From assembly GCF_014359905.1 (NCBI RefSeq), contig NZ_JACIYP010000025.1, positions 1 to 56,210 of the forward strand: a stretch of 56,210 bases of DNA, read 5' to 3'. The position numbers and the translations under genes are program-made. Each line of letters begins with the position of its first letter. Position 1 is the stretch's first letter. Shown here piece after piece: positions 1 through 9,061 of the stretch. The stretch is from Hoeflea sp. (GTDB taxonomy: Bacteria > Pseudomonadota > Alphaproteobacteria > Rhizobiales > Rhizobiaceae). A model generated the notes under the pieces. It was given only the letters and a program-made list of their open reading frames with translations. It did not search any database and was not told where the DNA came from.

Positions 1-18
1 AGTTCGCGTCGCGCCATA

Positions 19-80
19 CCCCCACCCTGATCGCCTGCGCTGCGCTTGTCTCTCCGACCTCCCCTCAAGGGGGAGGTGGG
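19..80 (+). repeat. Dispersed palindromic element, copy A
   Basis: A run beginning ACCCCCACCC is followed by a GC-rich stretch and then by a short palindrome (CCTCCCCTCAAGGGGGAGG). The same architecture recurs at 739-804 in the same orientation and at 638-716 in the opposite one. Elements of this kind are common between genes in rhizobial-type genomes. No gene is visible between position 1 and the cupin gene end at 196. Confidence 0.7.
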
Positions 81-195
81 CTGCCGGCACGCGAGCCCCG
101 CACTCAAGGCCTGGGTGTTGACCAAAGCCCGCCCCACCGCGCGATCTCCCGCCCTGTGGGACCCCGTGTTGTAGGTGGAGGGCGCCATTCTCACC

Positions 196-606
196 TCAGG
201 CATCGTCGCTCCAGCCCGCATAATCAGCGTCGCTCACCTGCTCGAGCCAGGTCACCGCGACGCCGTCGAGGGCCTCCTGGATGGCGATGTGCGTCATCGC
301 CACGTCGGGCGCCGCGCCGTGCCAGTGCTTCTCGCCGGGTTCGAACCAGACCACGTCGCCCGGCCGGATTTCCTTCACCGGCCCGCCTTCGTGCTGCGCC
401 CGGCCGAGGCCGGAGGTGACGATGATCGTCTGCCCCAGCGGATGGGTGTGCCACGCCGTCCGCGCGCCCGGCTCGAACGTTACCGATGCGCCCTGCACCC
501 GCCCGGGGGCCTCGGCGGCAAACAGCTTGTCGAGGCGGACGGCGCCGGTGAAGTAGTCGGAGGGTCCCCTGGCCGAGGGCGTCGTGCCTGCGCGGGTGAT
601 TTTCAT
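196..606 (-). CDS. Cupin-domain protein, (R)-hydroxynitrile-lyase-like fold
   Basis: A single-domain cupin of 136 residues. The first cupin motif contains [10 protein letters not shown], giving metal ligands His53, His55 and Gln59, and the second motif gives His94 in GEKHWHGA. These positions are the same as I recall for the manganese cupin hydroxynitrile lyase of Granulicella. Most relatives of that family have no proven role, so the substrate is unknown; a small oxidised or carbonyl compound is a guess. The ATG at 606 is chosen because cupin homology begins there; a longer reading frame to 810 runs into the repeat elements and is unlikely to be translated. It stands alone, with repeats upstream and no operon partner. 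Confidence 0.8.
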   Translation of the reverse strand: MKITRAGTTPSARGPSDYFTGAVRLDKLFAAEAPGRVQGASVTFEPGARTAWHTHPLGQTIIVTSGLGRAQHEGGPVKEIRPGDVVWFEPGEKHWHGAAPDVAMTHIAIQEALDGVAVTWLEQVSDADYAGWSDDA

Positions 607-637
607 GGCTGGGTCCTTTGGGTGCCGAGTGGAGTTC

Positions 638-716
638 CCAACCTCCCCCTTGAGGGGAGGTCGGAGAAGCAAGGCGGACGCGAAGCGGACGGCGCAGATG
701 ATCCGGGTGGGGGTCT
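638..716 (-). repeat. Dispersed palindromic element, copy B
   Basis: This is the element of 19-80 in reverse orientation: the palindrome CCTCCCCCTTGAGGGGAGG comes first and the GGGTGGGGGTCT end last. With copy C, 22 bases away, it forms an imperfect inverted repeat of about 165 bases that could fold into a long hairpin between the cupin gene and the GIY-YIG gene. Confidence 0.7.
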
Positions 717-738
717 GAGGGCGAGGCGGGCACAATGG

Positions 739-804
739 ACCCCCACCCGGCTCTGTCGCGCTCTGCGCGCCAATCGCCGACCTTCCCTCAAGGGGGAGGT
801 TGGG
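739..804 (+). repeat. Dispersed palindromic element, copy C
   Basis: Same layout as copy A: ACCCCCACCC start, a variable GC-rich centre, then the palindrome CCTTCCCTCAAGGGGGAGG. One arm base differs from copy B, so the pair is not perfectly self-complementary. Together copies B and C fill the 260-base gap between the cupin gene start and the GIY-YIG gene end. Confidence 0.7.
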
Positions 805-869
805 TGCCAACTAAGCAGTCGGACGGGAACTCGCCAAGTCTGCGGATATGAGCGGGACTCATTCATGGC

Positions 870-1766
870 TCAGTTCCCGTTCAATACAGTTGCGCGCTTG
901 CCGAGTTTCTTTTTCCAGCGAACCTCGGCGGCGATGCCGTCCGCTCTCGAAGCAAGGTTTCCAAGCGTTTCGATCACCGAGAACTGGAGATTGTCGGCGA
1001 ACACAACGATTTCAGCCACCCGGTCAATCATAACTTTGTTCCCACCGTGTCCGGACGACACGTAATTGGACCAGCGCTCCCAGATGCCGTTGGCTCCTGT
1101 TGCTGAGCCCACATACAAATCGCCCCGCTCCGTATCCGTGATGAGATAGACGCCACGGGTGGAAGACAGCGCCTCCTTCCAGCCGCCAGCGTCAGAACCA
1201 ATCAGGCCTTTAAGTTCGCCATAGCCAAGAATGACATCGTCGAAGCCGGGAAAAGGTCGGTGGATACCGATCGCACGAATTTCTCGAATTTGGATTCGAC
1301 GCCTTTCGACGCCGTTTTCGACCAGCCATTGATGATGGCGGCCCGCTTCTGGCCATTCGATAATTAGTCGGTTTGCGAAAGCGTCGAAGCGGGCATCATG
1401 CTCCAATTCGTGCCAGATCCCGTCATCGCGAAGATACTTCTTGTCACGTGCCTCAGCGGCTCTGGGGCTGTCATGTTGCCAGTCGTGTATACTGGTAACC
1501 TGCCAGACCCCCAAGAACCGAGAAAGCCGTCCGCTCTCTCCCATAAAGAAGGCGACCAATCCCTCTCCAAGCTGCCGGTTTCGCTGCACGGATTGATAGA
1601 TTTCGAGATCTCCCGTCCTGATCATTTCCTCAAGATCCAGGCCATATCGGTCCACTGACCGTTTGTGGTTGGCATGCCGATAGAGTTTCACGTCTTCAGA
1701 TCGCTCTTTCCCGCAGGAAATGAGCACCTCATGAAGATCGAGAATATCTACCGACACACTCATCAT
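870..1766 (-). CDS. GIY-YIG nuclease-domain protein with unknown N-terminal region
   Basis: A protein of 298 residues. The C-terminal third has the GIY-YIG signature: GVYLI at 205-209, LYVGSA at 217-222, an Arg in IWERWSNY, a Glu in the SVIETLG strand, and the closing pattern EVRWKKKLG...LN.N that is typical of stand-alone GIY-YIG proteins. Residues 1-190 match nothing I can name. Such proteins are probably DNA-cutting or DNA-binding, but no partner methylase or recombinase lies beside it, so a restriction role is not supported. Two ATG codons in tandem open the frame. The gene ends next to the dispersed repeats and begins four bases from the end of pccB. Its local composition is less GC-rich than pccB, which may indicate acquisition. 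Confidence 0.75.
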   Translation of the reverse strand: MMSVSVDILDLHEVLISCGKERSEDVKLYRHANHKRSVDRYGLDLEEMIRTGDLEIYQSVQRNRQLGEGLVAFFMGESGRLSRFLGVWQVTSIHDWQHDSPRAAEARDKKYLRDDGIWHELEHDARFDAFANRLIIEWPEAGRHHQWLVENGVERRRIQIREIRAIGIHRPFPGFDDVILGYGELKGLIGSDAGGWKEALSSTRGVYLITDTERGDLYVGSATGANGIWERWSNYVSSGHGGNKVMIDRVAEIVVFADNLQFSVIETLGNLASRADGIAAEVRWKKKLGKRATVLNGN

Positions 1767-1770
1767 CCCC

Positions 1771-3303
1771 TCACAACGGAATATTGTCGTGCTTGCGCAG
1801 CGGCTGGGTCGCCTTCTTGGTCTTCAGCATCTCGAACGCCCGCACCACCCGCCGCCGGGTCGAGTGCGGCAGGATCACCTCGTCGATGAAGCCGCGCTGG
1901 GCGGCGACGAAGGGGTTGGCGAAGCGGTCCTCGTAGTCCTTGGTGCGGCCGGCGATCTTGTCGGGGTCGCCGAGTTCGGAGCGGTAGAGGATTTCGGTCG
2001 CGCCCTTGGCGCCCATCACCGCGATCTGCGCGGTGGGCCAGGCGTAGTTGACGTCGGCGCGGATGTGCTTGGAGCTCATCACGTCGTAGGCCCCGCCATA
2101 GGCCTTGCGGGTGATCACGGTGACCTTGGGCACCGTGGCCTCGGCATAGGCGAACAGCAGTTTCGCGCCGTGCTTGATGATGCCGTTATATTCCTGGCTG
2201 ACGCCCGGTAAAAACCCCGGCACGTCGACCAGCGTCAGGATCGGAATGTTGAAGGCGTCGCAGAAGCGCACGAAGCGGGCGGCCTTCTTGGACGAATCGA
2301 TGTCGAGGCAGCCTGCCAGCACCATCGGCTGGTTGGCGACGACGCCGACGGTCGAGCCGTTGAGCCTGACGAAGCCGCAGAGAATGTTGCGGGCGTGGTT
2401 TGCCTGGATCTCGAAGAAATCGCCCTCGTCGGCGACGCGGGCGATGACCTCGCGCATGTCGTAGGGCTTGTTGGGATTGTCCGGGATCAGCGTGTCGAGC
2501 GCGTGCTCGGTCCGGTCGGGCGCGTCCGCGGTGGGCAGCGACGGCGGCGCCTCGCGGCTCGACAGCGGCAGGAAGTCGAACATCCGGCGGATCTCGATCA
2601 GCGCCTCGACATCATTGTCGTAGGCGCCGTCGGCGACCGAGGATTTCTTTGTGTGGGTCGAGGCGCCGCCCAGTTCCTCGGCGGTGACGATCTCGTTGGT
2701 CACGGTCTTGACCACGTCGGGGCCGGTCACGAACATGTAGCTCGTGTCCTTGACCATGAAGATGAAGTCGGTCATCGCCGGCGAATAGACCGCACCGCCG
2801 GCGCAGGGGCCCATGATCACCGAGATCTGCGGGATCACGCCCGAGGCCTGGACGTTGCGCCAGAACACTTCCGCATAGCCGCCGAGCGAGGCCACGCCCT
2901 CCTGGATGCGCGCGCCGCCCGAATCGTTCAAGCCGATCAGCGGCGCGCCGTTCTGGACGGCGAGGTCCATCACCTTGCAGATCTTTTCGGCATGGGTCTC
3001 CGACAGCGAGCCGCCGAACACGGTGAAATCCTGGGAGAAGACATAGACCGGGCGGCCGTTGATGGTGCCCCAGCCGGTGATGACGCCGTCGCCCGGAAAC
3101 ACTTGGGCTTCCATGCCGAAATCGGTGCAGCGATGGGTCTTGTACATGTCGTATTCCTCGAACGAGCCCTCGTCGAGGAGCACGTCGAGCCTTTCGCGCG
3201 CGGTCAGCTTGCCCTTGGCATGCTGCGCGTCGATGCGGTGCTGGCCGCCGCCGAGCCGGGCCTCGGCCCGCTTGAGTTCAAGCTGTTCAAGAATGTCGCG
3301 CAT
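1771..3303 (-). CDS. pccB: Propionyl-CoA carboxylase beta subunit
   Basis: 510 residues, the usual length for the carboxyltransferase subunit that moves CO2 from carboxybiotin to propionyl-CoA, giving methylmalonyl-CoA. The N-terminal carboxyltransferase half contains [15 protein letters not shown] and [13 protein letters not shown]; the C-terminal half contains [17 protein letters not shown] and the acyl-CoA oxyanion region around [14 protein letters not shown]. The start is ATG at 3303 with AAGGAGG just upstream; longer frames are bioY read out of frame. The bioY stop and the pccB start share one base (TGATG), so translation is coupled. The biotin-carrying alpha subunit (pccA) and methylmalonyl-CoA mutase are not in the window. 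Control by the divergent pccR is likely. Confidence 0.95.
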   Translation of the reverse strand: MRDILEQLELKRAEARLGGGQHRIDAQHAKGKLTARERLDVLLDEGSFEEYDMYKTHRCTDFGMEAQVFPGDGVITGWGTINGRPVYVFSQDFTVFGGSLSETHAEKICKVMDLAVQNGAPLIGLNDSGGARIQEGVASLGGYAEVFWRNVQASGVIPQISVIMGPCAGGAVYSPAMTDFIFMVKDTSYMFVTGPDVVKTVTNEIVTAEELGGASTHTKKSSVADGAYDNDVEALIEIRRMFDFLPLSSREAPPSLPTADAPDRTEHALDTLIPDNPNKPYDMREVIARVADEGDFFEIQANHARNILCGFVRLNGSTVGVVANQPMVLAGCLDIDSSKKAARFVRFCDAFNIPILTLVDVPGFLPGVSQEYNGIIKHGAKLLFAYAEATVPKVTVITRKAYGGAYDVMSSKHIRADVNYAWPTAQIAVMGAKGATEILYRSELGDPDKIAGRTKDYEDRFANPFVAAQRGFIDEVILPHSTRRRVVRAFEMLKTKKATQPLRKHDNIPL

Positions 3304-3905
3304 CAGAAGCCTCCTTTTCGCCCGATCATGGCCCATGCTGCGGGAAACACAAGCGCCGCCAGCGCCGCCTTGGCGAGGTCGCCGGGGATGAAGGGCCAAA
3401 GGCCCCAGGCGAGGATCGGCTGGTCCCATCCGAAAAGGACGCCGAGCCAGGCGAGGCCGGGAACATACATGATGGCGGCGGCGGCAAGCGCTGCGAGGAA
3501 GGCGGCGAGCGGCGTGCGGTCGGCGCCGCGTTCGGCCAGATAGCCTGCGGTGAAGGCCGCGATCACATAGCCCACCAGAAAGCCGCCGGTCGGGCCCATC
3601 ATGTAGGCGAGGCCCAGCCCCTTTTCCGGCGTGCCGGTGAACACGGGCAGGCCGAGCGCTCCCTGCGCCAGATACAGCAGCACCGCCAGGGCCCCGAGCC
3701 GCGCGCCCAGCGCCAGGCCGAGCCCGATGACGACGAAACTCTGCATGGTCAGCGGCACCGGGTAGAACGGAATGGCGACCTTGGCGGCAACCGTCAGGAG
3801 CATCGACCCGGCAAGAGCCGTGAGGAGGGCCGTGAGCAGGGCCATGGCAGGGGCCTGGGGGCGGGCGGCGGTCAGTTCGGCGTAAAGGGTCAAGGCGGGC
3901 TCCAC
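3303..3905 (-). CDS. bioY: BioY biotin transporter, substrate-binding membrane subunit
   Basis: 200 residues, nearly all hydrophobic, with about six membrane segments. The family motif [11 protein letters not shown] lies after the first segments, followed by [10 protein letters not shown]. BioY is the S component of the ECF biotin transporter and in many alphaproteobacteria works without visible BioMN partners; no bioMN genes are present here. It is the first gene of a two-gene unit with pccB, so biotin uptake is made together with a biotin-dependent carboxylase, a sensible functional pairing. The upstream 120 bases are shared with pccR and carry several TTGC/GCAA motifs. Confidence 0.93.
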   Translation of the reverse strand: MEPALTLYAELTAARPQAPAMALLTALLTALAGSMLLTVAAKVAIPFYPVPLTMQSFVVIGLGLALGARLGALAVLLYLAQGALGLPVFTGTPEKGLGLAYMMGPTGGFLVGYVIAAFTAGYLAERGADRTPLAAFLAALAAAAIMYVPGLAWLGVLFGWDQPILAWGLWPFIPGDLAKAALAALVFPAAWAMIGRKGGF

Positions 3906-3977
3906 GGTAACCTGGAAATCGGGATCGAGTGGTAGCGCGAATGGGGGTCAGCCGACAGGGTTGAAAAGGTAAGCATG

Positions 3978-4022
3978 TTGCACTAGCAATGTTTGCTATT
4001 GCCATTTTGCAAACTTGCGAAG
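3978..4022. promoter_or_regulatory. Candidate PccR operators between bioY-pccB and pccR
   Basis: The divergent intergenic region contains TTGC-ACTA-GCAA at 3978-3989, overlapping GCAAT...ATTGC at 3986-4002, and TTTTGCAAA followed directly by CTTGCGAAG at 4005-4022. The known operator of PccR in Rhodobacter sphaeroides is, as I recall it, a pair of TTTGCAAA palindromes. The last site ends seven bases before the pccR ATG, which would allow autoregulation; the first could act on bioY-pccB. That PccR binds here is inference. Confidence 0.6.
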
Positions 4023-4028
4023 TTCTCG

Positions 4029-5468
4029 ATGCGCGCACGCAAACTCTTCATCGGCGGCAAGGTCCGCGCCATCCGTGGCGAGCACGGCCTGACCCAGGCC
4101 GGCTTCGCCGCCAAGCTCGGCATTTCCACGAGCTATCTCAACCAGATCGAGAACAACCAGCGCCATGTCAGCGTCTCGGTGCTGCTGGCGCTCGCCGAAG
4201 CCTTCTCGGTCGACATCACCACGCTGTCGGACCAGGACAGCGACCGGCTGCTGGCCGATGTGTCGGAAGCGCTCGCCGATCCGGTCTCGGGCGGAACCCA
4301 GCCGTCGCTCGCCGACGTCAAGCTGGTGGTGCAGAACGCGCCGTCGTTTGCCCGCGCCTTCGTGGCGCTGCACCAGGCGATGCGGCGCTCTGGCGACCAG
4401 CTGGCCGAACTCGACGAGACGCTGGAGCGCTCCGGCGCGCTCACCGATCCGACGCCCTACGAGGAGGTGCGGGATTTCTTCCATTACGTCGACAACTATA
4501 TCCATGAGCTCGATCTGGCCGGCGAGGCGCTGAGCCGCGAGCTCATGAAAAGCCGCGGCGCGAGCCTCAAGGCGCTGGCCGATCACATCGAGCGCCGTCA
4601 CCGGGTGCGGGTGGCAATCGGCGGGGGCGAGCCGGGAGGCGGCCCGGAGAGCGCGGTGCGCGGCGCGCTGCGCCGCTTCGATCCGGTGTCCCGCGTGCTC
4701 TGGCTCAATCCGCGCACACAGGCCTCGACCCAGGCCTTCCAGATCGCCTGCCAGATCGCGCTGATCGAGCACGACCAGGCGCTGTCGCGGATCATCGCGA
4801 ACGCCCGCTTCCGCTCGGCCGACGCCGCCGGCATCTGCCGCATCGGGCTCGCCAATTATTTCGCCGGCGCCACCATCCTGCCCTATGCCGCGTTTTCCGC
4901 CGCCGCGCGCGAGCTGCGCCACGACCTGGTGCTGCTCGCCGACCGGTTCTCGACCAGCCTCGAGCAGGTGGCGCACCGGCTCTCGACCCTGCAGCGGCCG
5001 GGGCAGAAGGGTGTGCCGTTCTTCTTCGCCCGGGTCGACAAGGCCGGCAACATCACCAAGCGGCATTCGGCCACCAAGCTGCAATTCGCCCGCTTCGGCT
5101 CGGCCTGTCCCTTGTGGAACGCGCACTCGGCCTTCGAGACGCCGAACCGCATCATCCGCCAGCTGGCAGAGACGCCCGACGGGGTGCGCTATCTCTGTCT
5201 CGCCACGGCGGTCACAAAGCCCTCGGGCGGCTGGCGCGATCCCGTCCAGTCCCATGCGCTGGCGCTCGGCTGCGAGGTCACGCATGCGGGCGAACTGGTC
5301 TATGCCGACGATCTCGACATCGCCCGCGCCGCGGCGTTCGAGCCGATCGGCGTCTCCTGCCGCATCTGCGAGCGCCGCGACTGCCACCAGCGTGCTGTCC
5401 CCCCGCTCAAGCGCCGGCTGATCGTCGACCCGAACACACGCAAGACGGTGCCCTACGGGCTCGAGTGA
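4029..5468 (+). CDS. pccR: PccR-type short-chain acyl-CoA regulator (XRE family)
   Basis: 479 residues. An XRE helix-turn-helix occupies about residues 5-60 ([21 protein letters not shown]), a central IrrE-like domain follows, and the C-terminal domain of the ScfR family ends with a Cys-rich region ([14 protein letters not shown]). ScfR members sense acyl-CoA esters; PccR of Rhodobacter sphaeroides activates propionyl-CoA assimilation genes. Divergent placement from pccB strongly supports the same role. The ATG at 4029 is preferred: it directly precedes the conserved [15 protein letters not shown] start, while the longer frame from a TTG at 3993 would put the operator inside the coding region. 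Glyoxylate or acetate control by the related RamB/MccR type is the alternative. Confidence 0.9.
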   Translation: MRARKLFIGGKVRAIRGEHGLTQAGFAAKLGISTSYLNQIENNQRHVSVSVLLALAEAFSVDITTLSDQDSDRLLADVSEALADPVSGGTQPSLADVKLVVQNAPSFARAFVALHQAMRRSGDQLAELDETLERSGALTDPTPYEEVRDFFHYVDNYIHELDLAGEALSRELMKSRGASLKALADHIERRHRVRVAIGGGEPGGGPESAVRGALRRFDPVSRVLWLNPRTQASTQAFQIACQIALIEHDQALSRIIANARFRSADAAGICRIGLANYFAGATILPYAAFSAAARELRHDLVLLADRFSTSLEQVAHRLSTLQRPGQKGVPFFFARVDKAGNITKRHSATKLQFARFGSACPLWNAHSAFETPNRIIRQLAETPDGVRYLCLATAVTKPSGGWRDPVQSHALALGCEVTHAGELVYADDLDIARAAAFEPIGVSCRICERRDCHQRAVPPLKRRLIVDPNTRKTVPYGLE

Positions 5469-5571
5469 CGGCCGGCGCGGCGTTGCGGGTTGCCGGCAAG
5501 GCTTGCGGCAGGCAACGAGCCGGGCTAGGAATTTGCACCCCGCGATGGGACGGAAACGAAAGGCGGACCCG

Positions 5572-6018
5572 GTGACCGGCACGATCTATGTCTTGAACGG
5601 ACCCAATCTCAACCTGCTGGGCAAGCGCCAGCCGGAGATCTATGGCCATGAAACGCTCGCCGATGTCGAGATCGCCTGCCTGAGCCAGGCGGAAAGCTAC
5701 GGCCTTGAGGTCCGCTGCCTGCAATCCAATGCGGAAGCCCAGCTGATCGACTGGATTCATGCGGCGCGGGAGGAGGCGGACGCCATCGTCATCAATCCCG
5801 GCGCCTTCACCCACACCTCGATCGCCATTCTCGACGCGCTCAACGCCTTCGAGGGACCGGTGATCGAGGTGCACATTTCCAATGTGCACAAGCGCGAGGA
5901 GTTCCGCCGCCATTCCTATGTGTCGCTGCGCGCCGACGGCGTCATCGCCGGCTGCGGCACGCAGGGCTACCTGCTCGCCATCGACCGGGTCGCCAAGCTG
6001 GTGACCGCGACGAACTGA
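5572..6018 (+). CDS. aroQ: 3-dehydroquinate dehydratase, type II
   Basis: 148 residues, matching type II dehydroquinases, which dehydrate 3-dehydroquinate in the shikimate pathway as dodecamers. The signature [19 protein letters not shown] carries the catalytic Tyr and Arg loop; [10 protein letters not shown] and [14 protein letters not shown] supply the other active-site residues. The GTG at 5572 is chosen because homology starts two residues later and AAGGCGG lies five bases upstream; ATG 5545 would add nine residues of weak character. In many rhizobia aroQ is followed by accB and accC, but here a transporter follows, so that linkage is broken. Confidence 0.93.
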   Translation: MTGTIYVLNGPNLNLLGKRQPEIYGHETLADVEIACLSQAESYGLEVRCLQSNAEAQLIDWIHAAREEADAIVINPGAFTHTSIAILDALNAFEGPVIEVHISNVHKREEFRRHSYVSLRADGVIAGCGTQGYLLAIDRVAKLVTATN

Positions 6019-6066
6019 GCGGTCGGCATATGCGCCGGCCTGAAGCCTTCGCCTGTCCTTCGGAGC

Positions 6067-7233
6067 ATGTCTTTGCCAGTTTCCATGATTTCCGCTGCAC
6101 TGGTGGCAGCTTTGGTCGGCTACGGCTCGACCATCGCGCTGGTTCTGGCCGCCGCCGCCGCCGTCGGCGCCGATGCTGCCCAGACCGCCTCCTGGGTGGC
6201 GGCGATCTGCTTTTCCAAGGCCATCGGTTCGGCGCTGCTGAGTACATGGAAGAAGGTGCCGGTGGTGCTGGCCTGGTCGACGCCCGGCGCGGCGCTGATC
6301 GCCGCCTCCACCGGGGTCGATATCCATCAGGCCGTCGGCGCCTTTGTCTTCGCCGGGGCGTTGATTGCGCTGACGGCTGCGGTCCGGCCGCTCAACCGCG
6401 CCGTCAATGCCATCCCCACCGGCATAGCCTCCGGCATGCTGGCGGGCGTCCTGCTGCCCTTCGCCATGGCGGTGGCGACCCATGCAGCGAACGAGGCCCT
6501 GCTGGTGTTGCCGCTGGTGGCGGTGTTTCTGCTGGTCAGGATCGTCAATCCGCTGATGGCGGTGCTGGCGGCGCTGGTCACCGGCTTTGTCATCGCCTTT
6601 ACCTTTGGCGGCGCGGTGCTTCCGCCAGCGCCCGAAAGCTGGGCCTTGCTGACATTCATCACGCCTGAATTCGATGGCGCGGTGCTGCTGGGCCTTGGCC
6701 TGCCGCTCTATCTGGTCACCATGGCCTCACAGAACCTGCCGGGTTTCGCGGTGCTGCGCGCCAACGGCTACGAGCCGCCGGTGACGCAAGCGCTGGGCGC
6801 GACCGGCCTGCTGTCGGCCTTCTTTGCGCTGTTCGGCGCGCATACGGTCAACATGGCGGCGATCACCGCAGCCATCTGCCTGGGCGAGGACGTGCATCCC
6901 GACCGCACCCAGCGCTGGAAGGTGGGGCTGGTCTATGCCGCGATATGGACAGCGCTTGGATTGTCCGGGCCGGTGGTGGTGCCGGCCATTCTCGCCATGC
7001 CGCCGGCCATCATCGCCGTGGTCGCGGGGCTGGCGCTGATCTCGCCCCTGATCGGCGCCATCGTCTCCTCTTTCGACCTGCCCGCAACCCGCTTTGCCGC
7101 CGCCGCCACCTTCGCCGTCACGGCCTCGGGCGTGGCGGCCTTTGGCATCGGCGCGGCCTTCTGGGGCCTGCTGGCGGGGCTCCTGGTCCACCTCCTCGAC
7201 CATGCAAAGCGAGGCAACCGCGCCCGACCGTAA
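6067..7233 (+). CDS. BenE-family transporter (benzoate/H+ symporter type)
   Basis: 388 residues with about eleven hydrophobic segments, matching the BenE family along its length: the early region around GYGSTIALVLAAAAAVG, the conserved WSTPGAALI at about 70-78, and SQNLPGFAVLRANGY with GAHTVNMAAITAAICLGED in the second half. Members take up benzoate in Acinetobacter, but most family members have no proven substrate. No aromatic-degradation genes lie nearby, so benzoate is not supported by context. It begins 48 bases after aroQ and may be read through from it. Confidence 0.85.
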   Translation: MSLPVSMISAALVAALVGYGSTIALVLAAAAAVGADAAQTASWVAAICFSKAIGSALLSTWKKVPVVLAWSTPGAALIAASTGVDIHQAVGAFVFAGALIALTAAVRPLNRAVNAIPTGIASGMLAGVLLPFAMAVATHAANEALLVLPLVAVFLLVRIVNPLMAVLAALVTGFVIAFTFGGAVLPPAPESWALLTFITPEFDGAVLLGLGLPLYLVTMASQNLPGFAVLRANGYEPPVTQALGATGLLSAFFALFGAHTVNMAAITAAICLGEDVHPDRTQRWKVGLVYAAIWTALGLSGPVVVPAILAMPPAIIAVVAGLALISPLIGAIVSSFDLPATRFAAAATFAVTASGVAAFGIGAAFWGLLAGLLVHLLDHAKRGNRARP

Positions 7234-7325
7234 GCAGGCTTTTCTTTGCCAGGATTTGACACGGGTCAAGGCCGCACCACCGCGGCGGTGTCAGACTGTC
7301 CCTCTTGAACAGAAGGGCCCCCCGC

Positions 7326-8453
7326 GTGGACGACGTCAGAAGCGAAGCGGACGCAAACCGCATTGATGCCGGTGCACCGGAAAATCCGGTGTCCGCGCTC
7401 GATCCCGCGGCGATGTCCGCGGCCGTCCCGGACGGGAAATCCGAGGGCGCCGCCGAGGCAGGCCCTGAGATCATCCCCGAGGCCGTCGTCGAGGCAGGCC
7501 AGAAACGCCCCGCGCCGCCTGCGCCTGTCATGCCCCCGGTCATCCCCGATGACAGGCTGGATCGCCTGAAGAAAACCGCCGACATCCGCAAGGATGAAGC
7601 GGCCATTGCGCTCTTGTTCGAGCAGGGCGTCTATCCCTACAAGACCAGGATGCGCCGCCGCGCCTACGAGCACGAAAAGGCGCTTCTGCAGGTCGAGCTT
7701 CTCAAGGCGCAGCGCTGGATCGAGGAGACCGGGCAGAAGGTGATCATGCTGTTCGAGGGCCGGGACGCGGCGGGCAAGGGCGGCACCATCAAGCGCTTCA
7801 TGGAACACCTCAACCCGCGCATGGCCCGCGTCGTGGCGCTGTCCAAGCCGACCGACCGCGAGCGCTCGCAATGGTATTTCCAGCGCTACATCGAGCACCT
7901 GCCTGCGGCCGGCGAAATGGTGCTGTTCGACCGCTCCTGGTACAACCGCGCCGGCGTCGAGCGGGTGATGGGGTTCTGCTCGCCCACCGAATATCTCGAA
8001 GTCATGCGCGAGGCGCCCGAGATCGAGCGCATGCTGACGCGCTCCGGCATCCTTTTGTTCAAGTACTGGTTTTCGGTCACGCAGGGCGAACAGCTCAGGC
8101 GCTTTGCCGAGCGCGAGAAGGATCCGCTCAAGCAGTGGAAGCTCTCGCCGATCGACACGGCCTCGCTCGACAAGTGGGATGACTACACCGAAGCCAAGGA
8201 GGCGATGTTCTTCTACACCGACACGGCGGACGCGCCCTGGACCATCGTCAAGTCCGACTGCAAGAAACGCGCGCGGATCAACTGCATGAAGCATTTCCTC
8301 ACCAGCCTGCCCTATCCCAACAAGGACAGATTGATCGTGCATCATCCCGACCGGCTGATCGTTGGGGCGAGCAGCCATGTCATCGGCGCCGATGAGCACA
8401 TTCTGGGCAAGACATTGCATCCGGATTTCCGCAAGACCAAGACTCAGGGCTGA
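7326..8453 (+). CDS. ppk2: Polyphosphate kinase 2 (PPK2 family)
   Basis: 375 residues. The PPK2 domain fills about residues 105-375: Walker A in FEGRDAAGKGGTIKRF, the lid region around KPTDRERSQWYFQRYI, and Walker B in LFDRSWYNRAGVERVMGF. Single-domain class I PPK2 enzymes use polyphosphate to phosphorylate nucleoside diphosphates. Residues 1-90 are a low-complexity, Ala/Pro/Glu-rich extension that is not needed for catalysis. The GTG at 7326 has AGAAGGG eight bases upstream; ATG 7413 would remove most of the extension, and TTG 7305 is a weaker choice. It appears to be transcribed alone. Confidence 0.9.
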   Translation: MDDVRSEADANRIDAGAPENPVSALDPAAMSAAVPDGKSEGAAEAGPEIIPEAVVEAGQKRPAPPAPVMPPVIPDDRLDRLKKTADIRKDEAAIALLFEQGVYPYKTRMRRRAYEHEKALLQVELLKAQRWIEETGQKVIMLFEGRDAAGKGGTIKRFMEHLNPRMARVVALSKPTDRERSQWYFQRYIEHLPAAGEMVLFDRSWYNRAGVERVMGFCSPTEYLEVMREAPEIERMLTRSGILLFKYWFSVTQGEQLRRFAEREKDPLKQWKLSPIDTASLDKWDDYTEAKEAMFFYTDTADAPWTIVKSDCKKRARINCMKHFLTSLPYPNKDRLIVHHPDRLIVGASSHVIGADEHILGKTLHPDFRKTKTQG

Positions 8454-8632
8454 GCCGGTCAGGCGGCGATCAGACGGCTGGCATCGTCCGGGCCTGCGGC
8501 GGCGTTCCGGACAGAGGGTGCGCACGCCGACACATTTCTTCCTTTGAATATGGAAATTCGCTTATATATATGGGAGCTAGGCGCAACGACGCCGTATGCC
8601 GCAAGGCCTGAAGCAACGAAGAGGGAAGCCGG

Positions 8633-9058
8633 ATGGAAACAGAGTTTACGCCATGGATGTCGCTTGCGGGCGGCGTGCTTATCGGAGTGTCGGCAACGCT
8701 GATGATGGCCATGAATGGCCGTATTGCCGGCATGACCGGGATCATGACCGGGATCATTCCACCGGTATCGAGCGACTGGCCCTGGCGCATCGCCTTTCTC
8801 GCGGGAGCCGTCATCGCGCCGGTGCTGTATCTCGCTGCCGGCGGCGCCATTCCCTATTCCGTTCCGGTGTCGCTGCCGCTCCTGGCGCTGGGCGGGCTGA
8901 TTGTCGGCATCGGCGTCTATTACGGCGCAGGCTGCACCTCCGGGCACGGCGTCTGCGGCATGGCGCGGCTGTCGCCGCGGTCGATTGCCGCCACGGTCAC
9001 CTTCATGATCTTCACCGGACTGACCGTCTATGTCGTCCGCCACATTGCAGGGATCTGA
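8633..9058 (+). CDS. YeeE/YedE-family membrane protein, first half-transporter
   Basis: 141 residues with four predicted membrane segments. The family Cys motif is clear: YYGAGCTSGHGVCGMARLS near residues 96-114. YeeE/YedE proteins carry thiosulfate or related reduced sulfur through the membrane using conserved Cys residues. This short form pairs with the next gene to make the full-length equivalent. ATG 8633 follows GAGGG. It opens a sulfur block: three bases separate it from the second half, and a persulfide dioxygenase follows. The 180 bases before it hold an AT-rich stretch near 8545-8570 that is likely the promoter; no regulator gene such as bigR is adjacent. Confidence 0.88.
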   Translation: METEFTPWMSLAGGVLIGVSATLMMAMNGRIAGMTGIMTGIIPPVSSDWPWRIAFLAGAVIAPVLYLAAGGAIPYSVPVSLPLLALGGLIVGIGVYYGAGCTSGHGVCGMARLSPRSIAATVTFMIFTGLTVYVVRHIAGI

Positions 9059-9061
9059 ACC

